The notes under the pieces: model-generated
What the model saw: the letters and a program-made list of their open reading frames with translations, nothing else
Database searches by the model: none
Told to the model about the DNA's origin: nothing
Assembly: GCF_021405525.1 (NCBI RefSeq)
Contig: NZ_JAGQAG010000004.1
Location: 277,882 to 341,881, forward strand
Direction of reading: 5' to 3'
Origin: Ruegeria pomeroyi
Lineage (GTDB): Bacteria; Pseudomonadota; Alphaproteobacteria; Rhodobacterales; Rhodobacteraceae
DNA: 64,000 nucleotides
Shown: positions 22,754 to 31,864 of the stretch, piece after piece
How the letters are laid out: every line of letters begins with the position of its first letter
How positions within the stretch are numbered: the stretch's first letter is position 1
Made by a program: the position numbers and the translations under genes

Positions 22754-24205
22754 CTAACCTGAAAATTGCTCATTCTCGTCCTCTCTTCGCCAAAGCCGCC
22801 GGGTTAAGATCCCAGCGTGTTTTTCGATTGCGTCCGCCGCATCAAGGATTGTGCGCTCGCTGTATCGAGAGCCTATCAGTTGAACAGATGCAGGATGGTC
22901 TCCAATTAAGCCCGTTGGAACGACGGCGGCTGGCAAGCCAAGGTAGTTGGCGATACCAATGTAGCGAGACCCGTTCCTGAAGATGGTCCTTGTTTGTTCC
23001 GCGTTTTCGACATCTGCCGTTGGGGAAGGTGATCGTCCGGCAAATGTTGGCGCAAGTACGACCGGGTATTCTTCCAGGAACACCAACCACTCCCTCAAAT
23101 GGGCCGAGCGCTGAGCAAGAGCGGTCATATACCCTGGCAAGTCTAGGGTTTCGGCAAATGACTGATAGTGGGAAAATACACGTGCAAAATCATCGCTGGC
23201 ATTCGCCAACATGTTGTCCTTTAAGAGCACGAACATTTCGGTGAAAATGATATTCCACCAATTCTCCCAACAGGCCAGAACGGAAGGAACCTCGACTTCG
23301 TCTACTTGGTATCCCTCCGCTTCCAACCAAGACGCAGCTTTATCGATTTCTTCGACAATCCGAGGAGAAGCATTCATGTCGGGATCGATTTTGGCCCGAG
23401 CAACGCGGATCGGCAGTGTTTGTGTTTCAGAACCCAGCTTCGCAGGCGTCCACCATGGGTCCCTTGGATCACGAGCGCTCATGATATCGAGCGCCAGTCG
23501 CACATCAGCCACCGTGCGAGCGAGCGGCCCTTGTACGGAAAAAAGCTGCATGCCTATCGGTCGTTCAGCAGTCGCCGTGGCGTTGTAATGAGGGACACGA
23601 CCTAGGGTCGGCCGCATGGTCACGACACCATTGAAATGGGCGGGAAATCGCAACGAGCCGCCAATGTCATTGCCGTGTGCAATCGTACCAATTCCGGCCG
23701 CCACCGCAGCGCCGGCTCCGCCAGATGATCCGCCGCATGTGATGTCACGATCCCATGGGTTTCGCGTAAGTCCGAACAAAGGATTATCCGTAAAGGCCCT
23801 AAAGGAAAACTCAGGCGTGTTCGTGAGACCAATGACGATCGCTCCGGCCTTGGCAAAATGGTCCACGACAGGATGGTTCTCCCGCGCAACATTTTTACGG
23901 AGTGCTGGTACGCCTGATGAGTTGGCTTGTCCCTGAACATCCACGTTATGCTTCAACGTTATGGGCACACCATGAAGAGGGCCAATCTGCTCACCATTTG
24001 CGAGAGACTTATCGGCCTTCTGGGCCTGGATTTTTGCCTCTTCGCCCAAATCGACAGTGATTGCATTGATCGCCGGGTTCACAGCCCGCATCCGCTCTAC
24101 GTGAGCGATCACGACCTCCTGTGAGGTAAGCTGACTTGCGCGAATTGCATCTGCTGTTTCCACTGCAGACCACTGCCAGATCGGTCTCATTTGCTTTTCT
24201 TCCAT
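22754..24205 (-). CDS. Amidase signature family amidohydrolase
   Basis: 483-aa amidase of the Ser-cisSer-Lys class: K85 (PITLKHNVDV), GGSSGG at 158-163 and S184 in NDIGGSLRFPAH form the triad. It hydrolyses a C-N amide bond in an unknown substrate, in the cytoplasm (no signal peptide). Full length for the family. An ATG at residue 6 is an alternative start. Last gene of a TRAP operon (DctP, DctQ, DctM, amidase; 37-bp gap), so the imported solute may carry an amide, or the product may feed it. GC is lower than in the flanks, which suggests acquisition as a unit. Confidence 0.88.
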   Translation of the reverse strand: MEEKQMRPIWQWSAVETADAIRASQLTSQEVVIAHVERMRAVNPAINAITVDLGEEAKIQAQKADKSLANGEQIGPLHGVPITLKHNVDVQGQANSSGVPALRKNVARENHPVVDHFAKAGAIVIGLTNTPEFSFRAFTDNPLFGLTRNPWDRDITCGGSSGGAGAAVAAGIGTIAHGNDIGGSLRFPAHFNGVVTMRPTLGRVPHYNATATAERPIGMQLFSVQGPLARTVADVRLALDIMSARDPRDPWWTPAKLGSETQTLPIRVARAKIDPDMNASPRIVEEIDKAASWLEAEGYQVDEVEVPSVLACWENWWNIIFTEMFVLLKDNMLANASDDFARVFSHYQSFAETLDLPGYMTALAQRSAHLREWLVFLEEYPVVLAPTFAGRSPSPTADVENAEQTRTIFRNGSRYIGIANYLGLPAAVVPTGLIGDHPASVQLIGSRYSERTILDAADAIEKHAGILTRRLWRREDENEQFSG

Positions 24206-24242
24206 TACAATTTCTACTTTCTCGTTTTGATAACTGTCGCGC

Positions 24243-25505
24243 TTACCTCACCAGCATGAGCGAAAGGCTCGGAACGAAAGAGATGATGAGAAGACCAACG
24301 ATCATGACGAAGACATATGGAAGTGAGCCTCGGACGATCAGCATGAACTTTTCGCGAAATGCCGTCATGGCTACGATCAGGTTCATGCCGACCGGTGCAG
24401 TGATCAGTCCAATTTCGAGATTTACGGTCATGATGATGCCGAGATGAACCGGATCAATGCCATAGTTCCGACCAAGCACCACAAGGATAGGTGCAAGAAT
24501 GAGAATGGCAGACACCATGTCCATAACCATACCAACTAGGAGCAACATGACATTGATCACAAGAATGAAAGTGATTGGATCGACAATGAAACCGCTCACC
24601 CAGTCTGTCAGGTGTATGGGCACACGTTGCGATGTCAGCAGAAGGTTGAGACTCGTGGCAACTGCCAGGATCGGAAACAGAGTTCCAATCATTGTGGTTG
24701 TCTCAATAACAGAATTATAGAGGTCTTTGAGCTTCAGATCGCGGTAGACGAGTGTCTCGACAAGAAGAGCATAAACAAGCGCAACCGCTGCAGATTCCGT
24801 CGGCGAAAAATACCCAGAGTAGATGCCGCCTAGCAAAATGACCGGCAAGAGTCCCGCCCAAACTGCCTCCTTTGCCGCTGACACGCAGCGTGACATCGAG
24901 AAGTTTCTGCGCGGAACGTTCCAGTTCACAACCAGGGCATAGAGGGAAAGCAGTACCGCAAGTAGCAGACCCGGTAGGATGCCAGCAGTAAACAAATCCA
25001 CAATCGAGGTTTCTGTGGCAATCCCGAAAAGGATCATCGGTATGGAAGGCGGAATGATCACCCCGAGGGTGCCACCGACGCACAATGTCCCCAGTGAGAA
25101 TGACTTTGAATACCCCCGGCTCAGGAGTGAAGGGTAAAGGATTGAGCCGACCGCGATCAGGGTTACCGTTGATGAGCCAGATATAGCGGCAAAGATCGCG
25201 CAGGACAGGATTGTTGCCACCGCAAGCCCACCGGGAAGCGGTGCAGTCAACTCGCTCACAAAAGCAATCAACCGCGCCGCAATGTTGCCCCGGCCCATCA
25301 AGACGCCCATCAGAAGAAATAGCGGAATTGACAAGAGCACTTCTTTGTCAATTGAGACCCACATGTCTTCAATAATGTAGACCAGCTCTCCCTGGCCCCA
25401 GACCATATGTATGTAAGCGCAGAAAACGATCAGAACGACGATCAGATTAACGCGCAGGGCTAGCAGTGTGACGACCAGCACTAGTAGAACTAAGGACGCT
25501 GTCAT
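24243..25505 (-). CDS. TRAP transporter large permease (DctM)
   Basis: 420-aa membrane protein with about 12 hydrophobic segments and the DctM phrases LSIPLFLLMGVLMGRGNIAARL, GTLGVIIPPSIPMILFGIATETS and PVGMNLIVAMTAF. It forms the Na+-driven channel with the small subunit. The start overlaps the dctQ stop (ATGA). The substrate is not predictable from sequence. Confidence 0.93.
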   Translation of the reverse strand: MTASLVLLVLVVTLLALRVNLIVVLIVFCAYIHMVWGQGELVYIIEDMWVSIDKEVLLSIPLFLLMGVLMGRGNIAARLIAFVSELTAPLPGGLAVATILSCAIFAAISGSSTVTLIAVGSILYPSLLSRGYSKSFSLGTLCVGGTLGVIIPPSIPMILFGIATETSIVDLFTAGILPGLLLAVLLSLYALVVNWNVPRRNFSMSRCVSAAKEAVWAGLLPVILLGGIYSGYFSPTESAAVALVYALLVETLVYRDLKLKDLYNSVIETTTMIGTLFPILAVATSLNLLLTSQRVPIHLTDWVSGFIVDPITFILVINVMLLLVGMVMDMVSAILILAPILVVLGRNYGIDPVHLGIIMTVNLEIGLITAPVGMNLIVAMTAFREKFMLIVRGSLPYVFVMIVGLLIISFVPSLSLMLVR

Positions 25506-26008
25506 GTGCTTGCGGGAGCCTCTGGATTGAGATCAGGAAAAACGGCGAATATGGAGTATCGCAGCCCAGCAGAGAAAAATGCGTAAGGCACGATTACCTG
25601 CACAGTCCAGACCGGGATTTTGATACTTCGAGCAAGATCGCCATAGTGGATCGCGGCAGCTACGAATTCGATACCAATCCAAACCAGGATGAAAAACACC
25701 ACAGCCATAATCGCAACACCAAGCCGCGTTGCTAGATGTTCATATCTCTCTGGTATGAGGGCATCTGCGACCGTCGGCCTAAGATGCTTGCCCTGATCAG
25801 CAGCGAGTCCGATTCCCAAAAATCCTGCGATGATCATCGCGTAGACAGAAATTCGTTGAGCGCCAAAAATGTAGCTATTGAAAACCTCTCTCAGCAACAC
25901 ATCGCCAATCAAAAGAGCGGAGATTACCGCAAAGGCTATCACGGCAATCCCCGCTTCAGTGTTGCTCAGGAGGAAGAGTAGTCTTTGAGCAAATTTCCTT
26001 ACATTCAT
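25502..26008 (-). CDS. TRAP transporter small permease (DctQ)
   Basis: 168 aa with four TM segments and the DctQ marks VLLREVFNSYIFGAQRISVYAMIIAGFLGIGLAADQGKHLRPTVADALIP. It links the solute-binding protein to DctM. Overlaps both neighbours by 4 nt or less. Confidence 0.9.
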   Translation of the reverse strand: MNVRKFAQRLLFLLSNTEAGIAVIAFAVISALLIGDVLLREVFNSYIFGAQRISVYAMIIAGFLGIGLAADQGKHLRPTVADALIPERYEHLATRLGVAIMAVVFFILVWIGIEFVAAAIHYGDLARSIKIPVWTVQVIVPYAFFSAGLRYSIFAVFPDLNPEAPAST

Positions 26009-27009
26009 CAGCTCTCGCAGGCCTCTTTGGCGGCCAGAACTTCGGGCCAGAACGCTTCAGCGCCAGGTCCCAGATCTTTAACAAATTGGTCCCACCCCTG
26101 CTTGACCTTGGCCTCCCAGGCGGCGCGTTGTTCTTCTGTTAGCTCGTGTACGGGGCCACCGCCCTCGACATACTTCCCGAGCAGATACGCCCCGGCACCC
26201 GTAACAGCGGCGCGGAAATCTGAAATCGGCTGAACATTTTCAGATATGATCTTGCGCTCTTCAGGCGTCAGACTGTCCCACAATTTGTTGCTAAGGATCA
26301 GAGCGCCACCAAGGTGCTCATGATAGGTTTTGACAAAATGGGGGGCGACCTTTCCAAGTCCGAATGCAACAAACGAGACATCGGCGCTCTCCCCACCTTT
26401 GACAAGGTCTGTCTGAAGGGCAGCAAAGGATTCTGCATATGGAATCTCCACGCCGTTTGCGCCTACCGAGCTCCAAAAGTTTCTCGAAATGGCGTTTGGT
26501 CCGACCCGTATCTTATAGTTTTCCGCGTCTTCAACGTTCGACAGATCGTCTTTGGCGTACACATGGACCCAGCCGGTCTCCACGTAGTCTAGAAACTTGA
26601 CCCCACCTGCTTCAATGAGGCCGGCGAACTTCTCGCGCATGTCCGGATTGTCGTAAACGCAATAGACAATTTCAGAATTCCTGAAGAGGAATGGCGTGGA
26701 CATTAGTGCCATCTCGGGAACTTCTTCTGTTATGACTGAGCCAGACAGTGCTGCAGCATCAAGGCGCCCGCGTTGGACTTGTTTGTAGGTCTGATATTCG
26801 TTGCCCAATTGCGCCGACGGGAAGATCTGAATCTCGATCTCGCCATTTGATGCTTCAGCGACTTTAGCTTTCCACTCTTCAAGTGAAGCCGTCCATGGCG
26901 TTTCAGGCGGTGCAATCGTGGCAACCTTGATGATGGTCTTTGCCGACGCTGATCCAACCATTGCAGTTAGTGTAATGGCACTAGCAGCAGCCAGAAGTGT
27001 TCTATTCAT
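26008..27009 (-). CDS. TRAP transporter solute-binding protein (DctP)
   Basis: 333-aa periplasmic protein: signal peptide (MNRTLLAAASAITLTAMVGSASA), then the DctP fold (KVATIAPPETPWTASLEEWKAKVAEASNGEIEIQIFPSAQLGNEYQTYKQVQRGRLDAA). The Arg in YKIRVGPNAISR is the family's carboxylate-binding position, so the ligand probably has a carboxylate. First gene of the TRAP-amidase operon, divergent from a TetR regulator. Confidence 0.93.
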   Translation of the reverse strand: MNRTLLAAASAITLTAMVGSASAKTIIKVATIAPPETPWTASLEEWKAKVAEASNGEIEIQIFPSAQLGNEYQTYKQVQRGRLDAAALSGSVITEEVPEMALMSTPFLFRNSEIVYCVYDNPDMREKFAGLIEAGGVKFLDYVETGWVHVYAKDDLSNVEDAENYKIRVGPNAISRNFWSSVGANGVEIPYAESFAALQTDLVKGGESADVSFVAFGLGKVAPHFVKTYHEHLGGALILSNKLWDSLTPEERKIISENVQPISDFRAAVTGAGAYLLGKYVEGGGPVHELTEEQRAAWEAKVKQGWDQFVKDLGPGAEAFWPEVLAAKEACES

Positions 27010-27173
27010 GTTTTCCTCCCAGGAAGACTAGTCGTTAGTGGATTCTTGCGAACCTAAACTAAAAGTATAATTCTAATTCTATAGTTGTCAAGCTCCTCGT
27101 GTCGTGTATGATGATCGCCAAGACGCTGACCGAGGATCGCAGTTCCTCAAATGGAAAGGCTTGTTGCAGCAAA

Positions 27174-27836
27174 ATGAATGGCTTAGAAAGCGGCGCAACG
27201 CCAAATAAGAAAAAGGAAAAGACATACCGCCCAGCATTGCAGACGCGGAGTATGAAGACTGAGCAAAGTTTTGTTACTGCTGCCGAAGAGCTCTTTGCAT
27301 CAACCGGCTACGATGGGACCAGAATCGCTGACATCTGTAAGCAAGCAGGCTGTTCTACTGGGTCTTTCTATCACCGTTATGTTGATAAGTTCGGCCTCTT
27401 CAAGTTCATGTTGGCGCGCTACAGCGAACAGGTTCACCAAGTTGTCGAAGGCCTAGATATTTCCAAAGAAGGGAACGGTAGTCTGGAAAATCTGTTGATC
27501 AGATTCACGGAGTCCGCGTTTCAAGTCATAGACTCGAATGTGGGTTTCTTTCGAGCCGCAGATGAACTCACACCCAAACATCAAGACATAGAAATAGAGA
27601 TGCTCGGCCTTTCGCGGGCAGTCGGTGATAAGATCATGCTTGCCTCAAATGAGTTCTGCAAAAACGGAGACATTGAAGAGATGGCGCAATCACTTCGCTA
27701 TGCGAGCCAAGTTGTGATTACGTTGATCGTTCAAACGCGTTTGAACAAGGCACCAATGTTACCACGAGAAAAGGAATTGTTGCTTCCCATCTGCGTCCAA
27801 TCTGGATTGGGGATAGTGCGCCGAAAGTCCGAATGA
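27174..27836 (+). CDS. TetR family regulator
   Basis: About 220 aa. The N-terminal helix-turn-helix is clear (EQSFVTAAEELFASTGYDGTRIADICKQAGCSTGSFYHRYVDKFGLF), followed by an all-helical ligand domain. The frame is open from a GTG at 27099; the ATG at 27174 is a compromise and ATG 27252 is possible. Divergent from the TRAP-amidase operon, so it likely represses it and responds to the imported compound or its product. The shared intergenic region is AT-rich. Low GC like the operon. Confidence 0.82.
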   Translation: MNGLESGATPNKKKEKTYRPALQTRSMKTEQSFVTAAEELFASTGYDGTRIADICKQAGCSTGSFYHRYVDKFGLFKFMLARYSEQVHQVVEGLDISKEGNGSLENLLIRFTESAFQVIDSNVGFFRAADELTPKHQDIEIEMLGLSRAVGDKIMLASNEFCKNGDIEEMAQSLRYASQVVITLIVQTRLNKAPMLPREKELLLPICVQSGLGIVRRKSE

Positions 27837-27966
27837 GATTTACTTAACGTCCGGTCCCGCTGTGGCTGGATGACATTCGTTGCGATGTTGTTGGGCATGA
27901 ATTGGAACCAAGCATACGCAGCTACGGGCAGCACGGCCTGTCGTAAGCATCCGGCGTAGGCCGCGG

Positions 27967-29589
27967 TCATGCAGCGATTTGGCGCTCCGATGGCTGCCAA
28001 TTCCACGGCAGAAGGTCCTGCACCCGTGAGGCCGTTGTGTTGGGGAGCTTGGCAAGGACGTCGGCGAGCCAAGCCTGTGGGTCGATGTCGTTCATCTTGG
28101 CAGTGACGATCAGAGAATACATGAAGGCAGCGCGGTCTCCGCCGCGCTCGGAGCCGGCGAAGAGCCAGGACTTCCGTCCCAAGGCGATACCGCGCAGTGC
28201 GCGCTCGGCCGCGTTGTTTGTCAGGCAGACGCGCCCATCCTCGAGGAAGATCGTGAAGGCGGCCCATCGGTCCTTCTTGGACATGTAGGCGATCACCTTC
28301 GCGACGGGGTTGTGCTTTGACATGGTTCCCAGCTCGGCCCGCATCCAATCGTGCAGGTTCTCGACCAGGGGACGGACCAGCCGGTGCCGGGCATCGAGCC
28401 GACTTGCGCTGTGCAACCCGTTGATCTGGCGCTCGATGTCGAAGATGGCGTCGATCTTCTTCACGGCTTCCAGCGCGACAGGCGATATGTCGTGCGCGGG
28501 CTTCTTCTGGCGGGCATTTTTCTTGATGTCTGCAAGCTCGAAGAACTTGCGCCGGGCATGGCTCCAGCACAGGGCGCTCAGCACGGGCCCCGGATCACGA
28601 TCACCGCGATAGAGGTCGTTGTAGCCGCCATAGGCATCGGCCTGGAGAACACCCTGCCACCCGGCAAGATGCCGGTTCGGATGGGCCATTTCCCTGTCGC
28701 GCGAGAAGTGGAACAGCGCGGCTGGGGGCGCCCCGCCACCAAACGGCCGGTCATCCCTGACATAGGTCCAGAGCCGCGCTGTCTGCGTCCCTCCCTTCGC
28801 CAGGAGGGGGACCGTCGTGTCGTCGCCGTGGAGGCGCTCGGCCGCCAGAACATGGTTCCGGATCAGGGCGTGGATCGGTGCCAGAGCCGCGGTGCAGGCC
28901 CCGACCTGGTCAGCCAGCGTCGAGAGGCTGAGGTCGACGCCTTCCTTGGCGTAGCGCTCGGCCTGCCGGTTGAGGGGTTGGTGCTGCCCAAACTTCTCGA
29001 ACAGAACCATCGCCAGCAGGTTCGGCCCGGCCCATCCCCGCGGCGTGGGATGGAAGGGTGCTGGCGGCTGGCTGATCTTCTCGCAGGCCCGGCACGTGAA
29101 CTTCTCGCGAACGGTCTGGATCACCTTCCACTGTCGGGGGATGACCTCGAGCGTCTCGGTGATGTCTTCACCCATCTTCACGATGAGGTCCGAGCCACAG
29201 CACGAACAGGACTTCGGTGCGTCGATCACTACCCGCTCACGCGGCAGGTGATCGGGGAACGGCTTGCGCGCCGGGCGGCGGCGTTCGAACCCGGCAACCG
29301 CCGTGGTCTTCGCCTTCCAGGCGGCGATCTCGTCCTCGGTGGCGGCGGCCTCGAGTTCCTCGAGTTGCATCTCCATCTGGTCGATCAGGCGGGCACGGCG
29401 TTCGGCGCTATGGCCGTAGTGGTCGCGCCGGAGCTTGGCGATCTCGAGCTTGAGATGCTTGATCATCGCTTCCGAGGTGGAAACGACCGCCCGGGCCTGC
29501 GCCAGCTCGCTTTCGGCGGCCTCGGCACGGGCCTCCGAAGCCGCGAGAGCGGCGCGCAGTCGGGCAATCTCGGAGGCAGCATCGGACAT
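27967..29589 (-). CDS. tnpC: IS66 transposase TnpC
   Basis: 540-aa DDE transposase: N-terminal coiled coil (IARLRAALAASEARAEAAESELAQ ... IKHLKLEIAKLRRDHYG), a zinc-finger-like CSCCGSD / CRAC pair, and the catalytic core with Asp in ERLHGDDTTVPLL, Asp in LQADAYGGYNDLY and Glu in TNNAAERALRGIALGRKSW. Full length. Follows tnpB by 58 bp. Confidence 0.95.
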   Translation of the reverse strand: MSDAASEIARLRAALAASEARAEAAESELAQARAVVSTSEAMIKHLKLEIAKLRRDHYGHSAERRARLIDQMEMQLEELEAAATEDEIAAWKAKTTAVAGFERRRPARKPFPDHLPRERVVIDAPKSCSCCGSDLIVKMGEDITETLEVIPRQWKVIQTVREKFTCRACEKISQPPAPFHPTPRGWAGPNLLAMVLFEKFGQHQPLNRQAERYAKEGVDLSLSTLADQVGACTAALAPIHALIRNHVLAAERLHGDDTTVPLLAKGGTQTARLWTYVRDDRPFGGGAPPAALFHFSRDREMAHPNRHLAGWQGVLQADAYGGYNDLYRGDRDPGPVLSALCWSHARRKFFELADIKKNARQKKPAHDISPVALEAVKKIDAIFDIERQINGLHSASRLDARHRLVRPLVENLHDWMRAELGTMSKHNPVAKVIAYMSKKDRWAAFTIFLEDGRVCLTNNAAERALRGIALGRKSWLFAGSERGGDRAAFMYSLIVTAKMNDIDPQAWLADVLAKLPNTTASRVQDLLPWNWQPSERQIAA

Positions 29590-29647
29590 GCCCGAAGCAT
29601 ACCCTGAACGGATGAAACACCCAACAAAATATGGGCTTCGCGGGCTT

Positions 29648-29998
29648 TTATCCCGCCTTCGTCGGGCGCTGCGTCCAGCGCGGATTCCGCCAGTCTATCC
29701 CTTCCAGAAGATAGCCGAGTTGAGCCGCCGAGATCTGCACGGCCTCGCCGGTGCCGCTGGTCGGCCATATGAACTTCCCGGCCTCCAGCCGCTTGGTGTA
29801 GAGCGACATGCCGACGCCGTCGTGCCAGAGCAGCTTGACCAGGGCGCCCTTGCGACCGCGAAAGCAGAAGATCTCGCCCGCATGCGGATCGCGCCCCAGA
29901 CCCTGCTGCACCGTCAACGCCAAGGTGTTCATGCCGCGCCGCATGTCGGTGACCCCGCCTGCGATCCACACGCGCACCCCCGCCGGGAAGGCGATCAT
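29648..29998 (-). CDS. tnpB: IS66 accessory protein TnpB
   Basis: 116 aa with the Orf2 signature GVRVWIAGGVTDMRRGMNTLALTVQ and IFCFRGRKGALVKLLWHDGVGMSLYTKRLEAGKFIWP. Required with TnpA for IS66 transposition. Overlaps the tnpA stop by 4 nt. Confidence 0.95.
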   Translation of the reverse strand: MIAFPAGVRVWIAGGVTDMRRGMNTLALTVQQGLGRDPHAGEIFCFRGRKGALVKLLWHDGVGMSLYTKRLEAGKFIWPTSGTGEAVQISAAQLGYLLEGIDWRNPRWTQRPTKAG

Positions 29999-30390
29999 CG
30001 GCCCTCGATAACCGGGAGGAGCCGGGCTAATGCGTCCAGCTCCACCGACGAAGGCACGAGCAGACGCCGTCCGTTCCGCAGAACGATCTCGATCTGGACG
30101 TCGGGTCCCGGCTGCCGCGGCGACGGCGCATCAATGTCCGGCGCCATCTTCACAGGCACGAAAGCAGGACCGCTTGCGATCGCGAGTTCACCGTTCCGAT
30201 ACTGTCGCCGCCAGACGGTCAGCAGTGAACGCGAGATACCATGCCGCCGCGCCGTCGCGGTGACCTGGCGAGACCCCCGATGGCTTTCCTCGACCACCCG
30301 GATTTTGTCCGCGTCGCTCCAGTGCCGCCGCCGCGGCGCGTCCTCGGCGGACAGGATCTCGATCTGGGGTGTGAACGTAAGGTCAACCAT
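29995..30390 (-). CDS. tnpA: IS66 accessory protein TnpA
   Basis: 131 aa with an HTH_8-like N-terminal part (RRHWSDADKIRVVEESHRGSRQVTATARRHGISRSLLTVWRRQYRNG) and a tail (VQIEIVLRNGRRLLVPSSVELDALARLLPVIE) typical of IS66 Orf1. First gene of the element. Confidence 0.93.
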   Translation of the reverse strand: MVDLTFTPQIEILSAEDAPRRRHWSDADKIRVVEESHRGSRQVTATARRHGISRSLLTVWRRQYRNGELAIASGPAFVPVKMAPDIDAPSPRQPGPDVQIEIVLRNGRRLLVPSSVELDALARLLPVIEGR

Positions 30391-30469
30391 AAGGTCGGAC
30401 TTATCATCGCCTCCAGCGCCCCGTCAGACGGCCCCCGCCGGAGGGCTACACCTTCTCTGAGTTTCTGCT

Positions 30470-30925
30470 CTAAAGTTCGGGGCTTTTAGCTTGCGCCGCA
30501 CCATCCAATTTCAATTGCTTGATCTTGTCCGTGACGATGTCGCTTAGCACATGAAGCGCGGCATTCCATTGAGGTGATATAAAACGATATGGCTGGGAAA
30601 TACCAATTTCTGCAAAACCTTGGTGGTCAAGCAGATAATATGAAACGGCAGAACAGGTGTTGGGTAGCGAAAAAAGCATCCCTGATTTGTGCGTCAGTTG
30701 CGTGCTACCATACTCGAAACCAACGGCACAATCCCGGCCGGTCGACATGTTTTCCTTGAATTGCTCAACAACTTCCGGGGCAAGTTTCTCTCCTAAAGTG
30801 GAATAACTTGCGGCACCCCAACCCGCACCATGGCCGAATTCTGTAAATCCAAAGGCTCTATCTGAGGTTAACCCTGTGCCGAAGTAGTGCGTCGGCCTGA
30901 TGAACTGTTTTAGAGGAAACGACCC
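30470..30925 (-). pseudogene. Gene fragment interrupted by IS110, function not recognised
   Basis: About 150 C-terminal residues of a protein that ends at 30470 (FPLKQFIRPTHYFGTGLTSDRAFGFTEFG ... LAPEVVEQFKENMS ... SAVSYYLLDHQGFAEIGIS ... ALHVLSDIVTDKIKQL). Upstream of 30925 the frame enters the complement of the IS110 transposase. GC is lower than the element's. Wedged between IS66 and IS110. I cannot name the family. Confidence 0.45.
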
Positions 30926-31852
30926 GTAGACGTGAGCCGAGATTGGCTCGATGTTCATTGCCTTCCGGACGGTCAGCGCCACCGTATGCCCAATGATGAC
31001 GACGGTCATGTTGCCGTGGCCAATCTGGCCCGACACCGCGAGGCCATCGTGTGCTTCGAGGCGACGGGCGGGCAGGAATGGCGGCTCTGGTTCTATCTGG
31101 AGGACGCAGGCGTCGAGGCCCGCCCGGTGCCGCCGGCCCAGGTCAAGGTATTCGCGCGTAGTCTTGGAACCCGCGCAAAGACCGACAGGATCGATGCTGA
31201 ACTCATTGCCCGATTCATGATCTTCAGACCCGACGCTGGACGAGCACTTCCGGCGGAACATCTGCGTCTTCTCAGGGCTTTGACCACCAGGCGGGCACAG
31301 GTGGTCGAGATGCGAAAGCGGCTTCTGGCGCAGATCCGGGCGCATCGGAAATCCGGAACTGCGGAGCTTCTCGAGGATATCGATTTGGAGCTGAAAGAGC
31401 GGCTGAATGTAGCAATCACCGAGCTGGAAAGCCGAATTTCAGAGCTTCTCGGTCACGACAGGCGTCTCGTGGACACCACGCGGATCCTCCGTTCCGTGCC
31501 CGGCATCGGACCGGCAGCCAGTTCGACGCTGATCGCCGAACTTCCCGGACGCGGCGCGCTCACCGGTAAAAAGGTTGCGGCGCTGAACGGTCTGGCGCCA
31601 GTGGAGCAGGACAGCGGAACGCTGCGCGGCAAGCGCACCATCGTCGGTGGCGGGCGCGCCCTGCGGTATGTCCTGTTCCAGGCAGCACTGTTCGCCTCGC
31701 ATCACAACCCGGCGCTTAAAGCCTTCGCAGATCGGCTCCGTAAAGCCGGGAAACCACACAAGGTCATCGTCACGGCCGTCGCGCGCAAGCTCGTCATCAT
31801 CGCCAATGCTCTGTGCAAAAGACGGCGGGAATGGGAGCCCCGCCACCCCTGA
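30914..31852 (+). CDS. IS110-family transposase, N-terminus altered
   Basis: About 306-aa DEDD transposase: VDVSRDWLDVHCLPDGQRHRMPND, then ATGGQEWRLWFYLEDAGVEARPVPPAQVKVFARSLGTRAKTDRIDAELIARF, and the C-terminal transposase_20 part (LRSVPGIGPAASSTLIAELPGRGALTGKKVAALNGLAPVEQDSG). A GTG at 30932 is the first start codon, but it lies after the catalytic Asp (VDVS). The open frame upstream (from 30914, RKRP before VDVS) does not look like the normal IS110 start, so the first few codons may be lost. The element ends around 31855, next to the Tm-1-like gene. Confidence 0.85.
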   Translation, partial: RKRPVDVSRDWLDVHCLPDGQRHRMPNDDDGHVAVANLARHREAIVCFEATGGQEWRLWFYLEDAGVEARPVPPAQVKVFARSLGTRAKTDRIDAELIARFMIFRPDAGRALPAEHLRLLRALTTRRAQVVEMRKRLLAQIRAHRKSGTAELLEDIDLELKERLNVAITELESRISELLGHDRRLVDTTRILRSVPGIGPAASSTLIAELPGRGALTGKKVAALNGLAPVEQDSGTLRGKRTIVGGGRALRYVLFQAALFASHHNPALKAFADRLRKAGKPHKVIVTAVARKLVIIANALCKRRREWEPRHP

Positions 31853-31864
31853 CAGATACAGTTG

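Larger units (their letters stand above)
27943..30449 (-). mobile_element. IS66-family insertion sequence
   Basis: Complete tnpA-tnpB-tnpC set on the minus strand. Imperfect terminal repeats can be read: GTAAGCATCCGGCG starting at 27943 and, from 30449 on the minus strand, GTAGCCCTCCGGCG. The 8-bp flanks do not match each other, so either the ends are off by some bases or the flanks have recombined. The 106 bp between the TetR stop and 27943 hold nothing I recognise. Confidence 0.78.
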
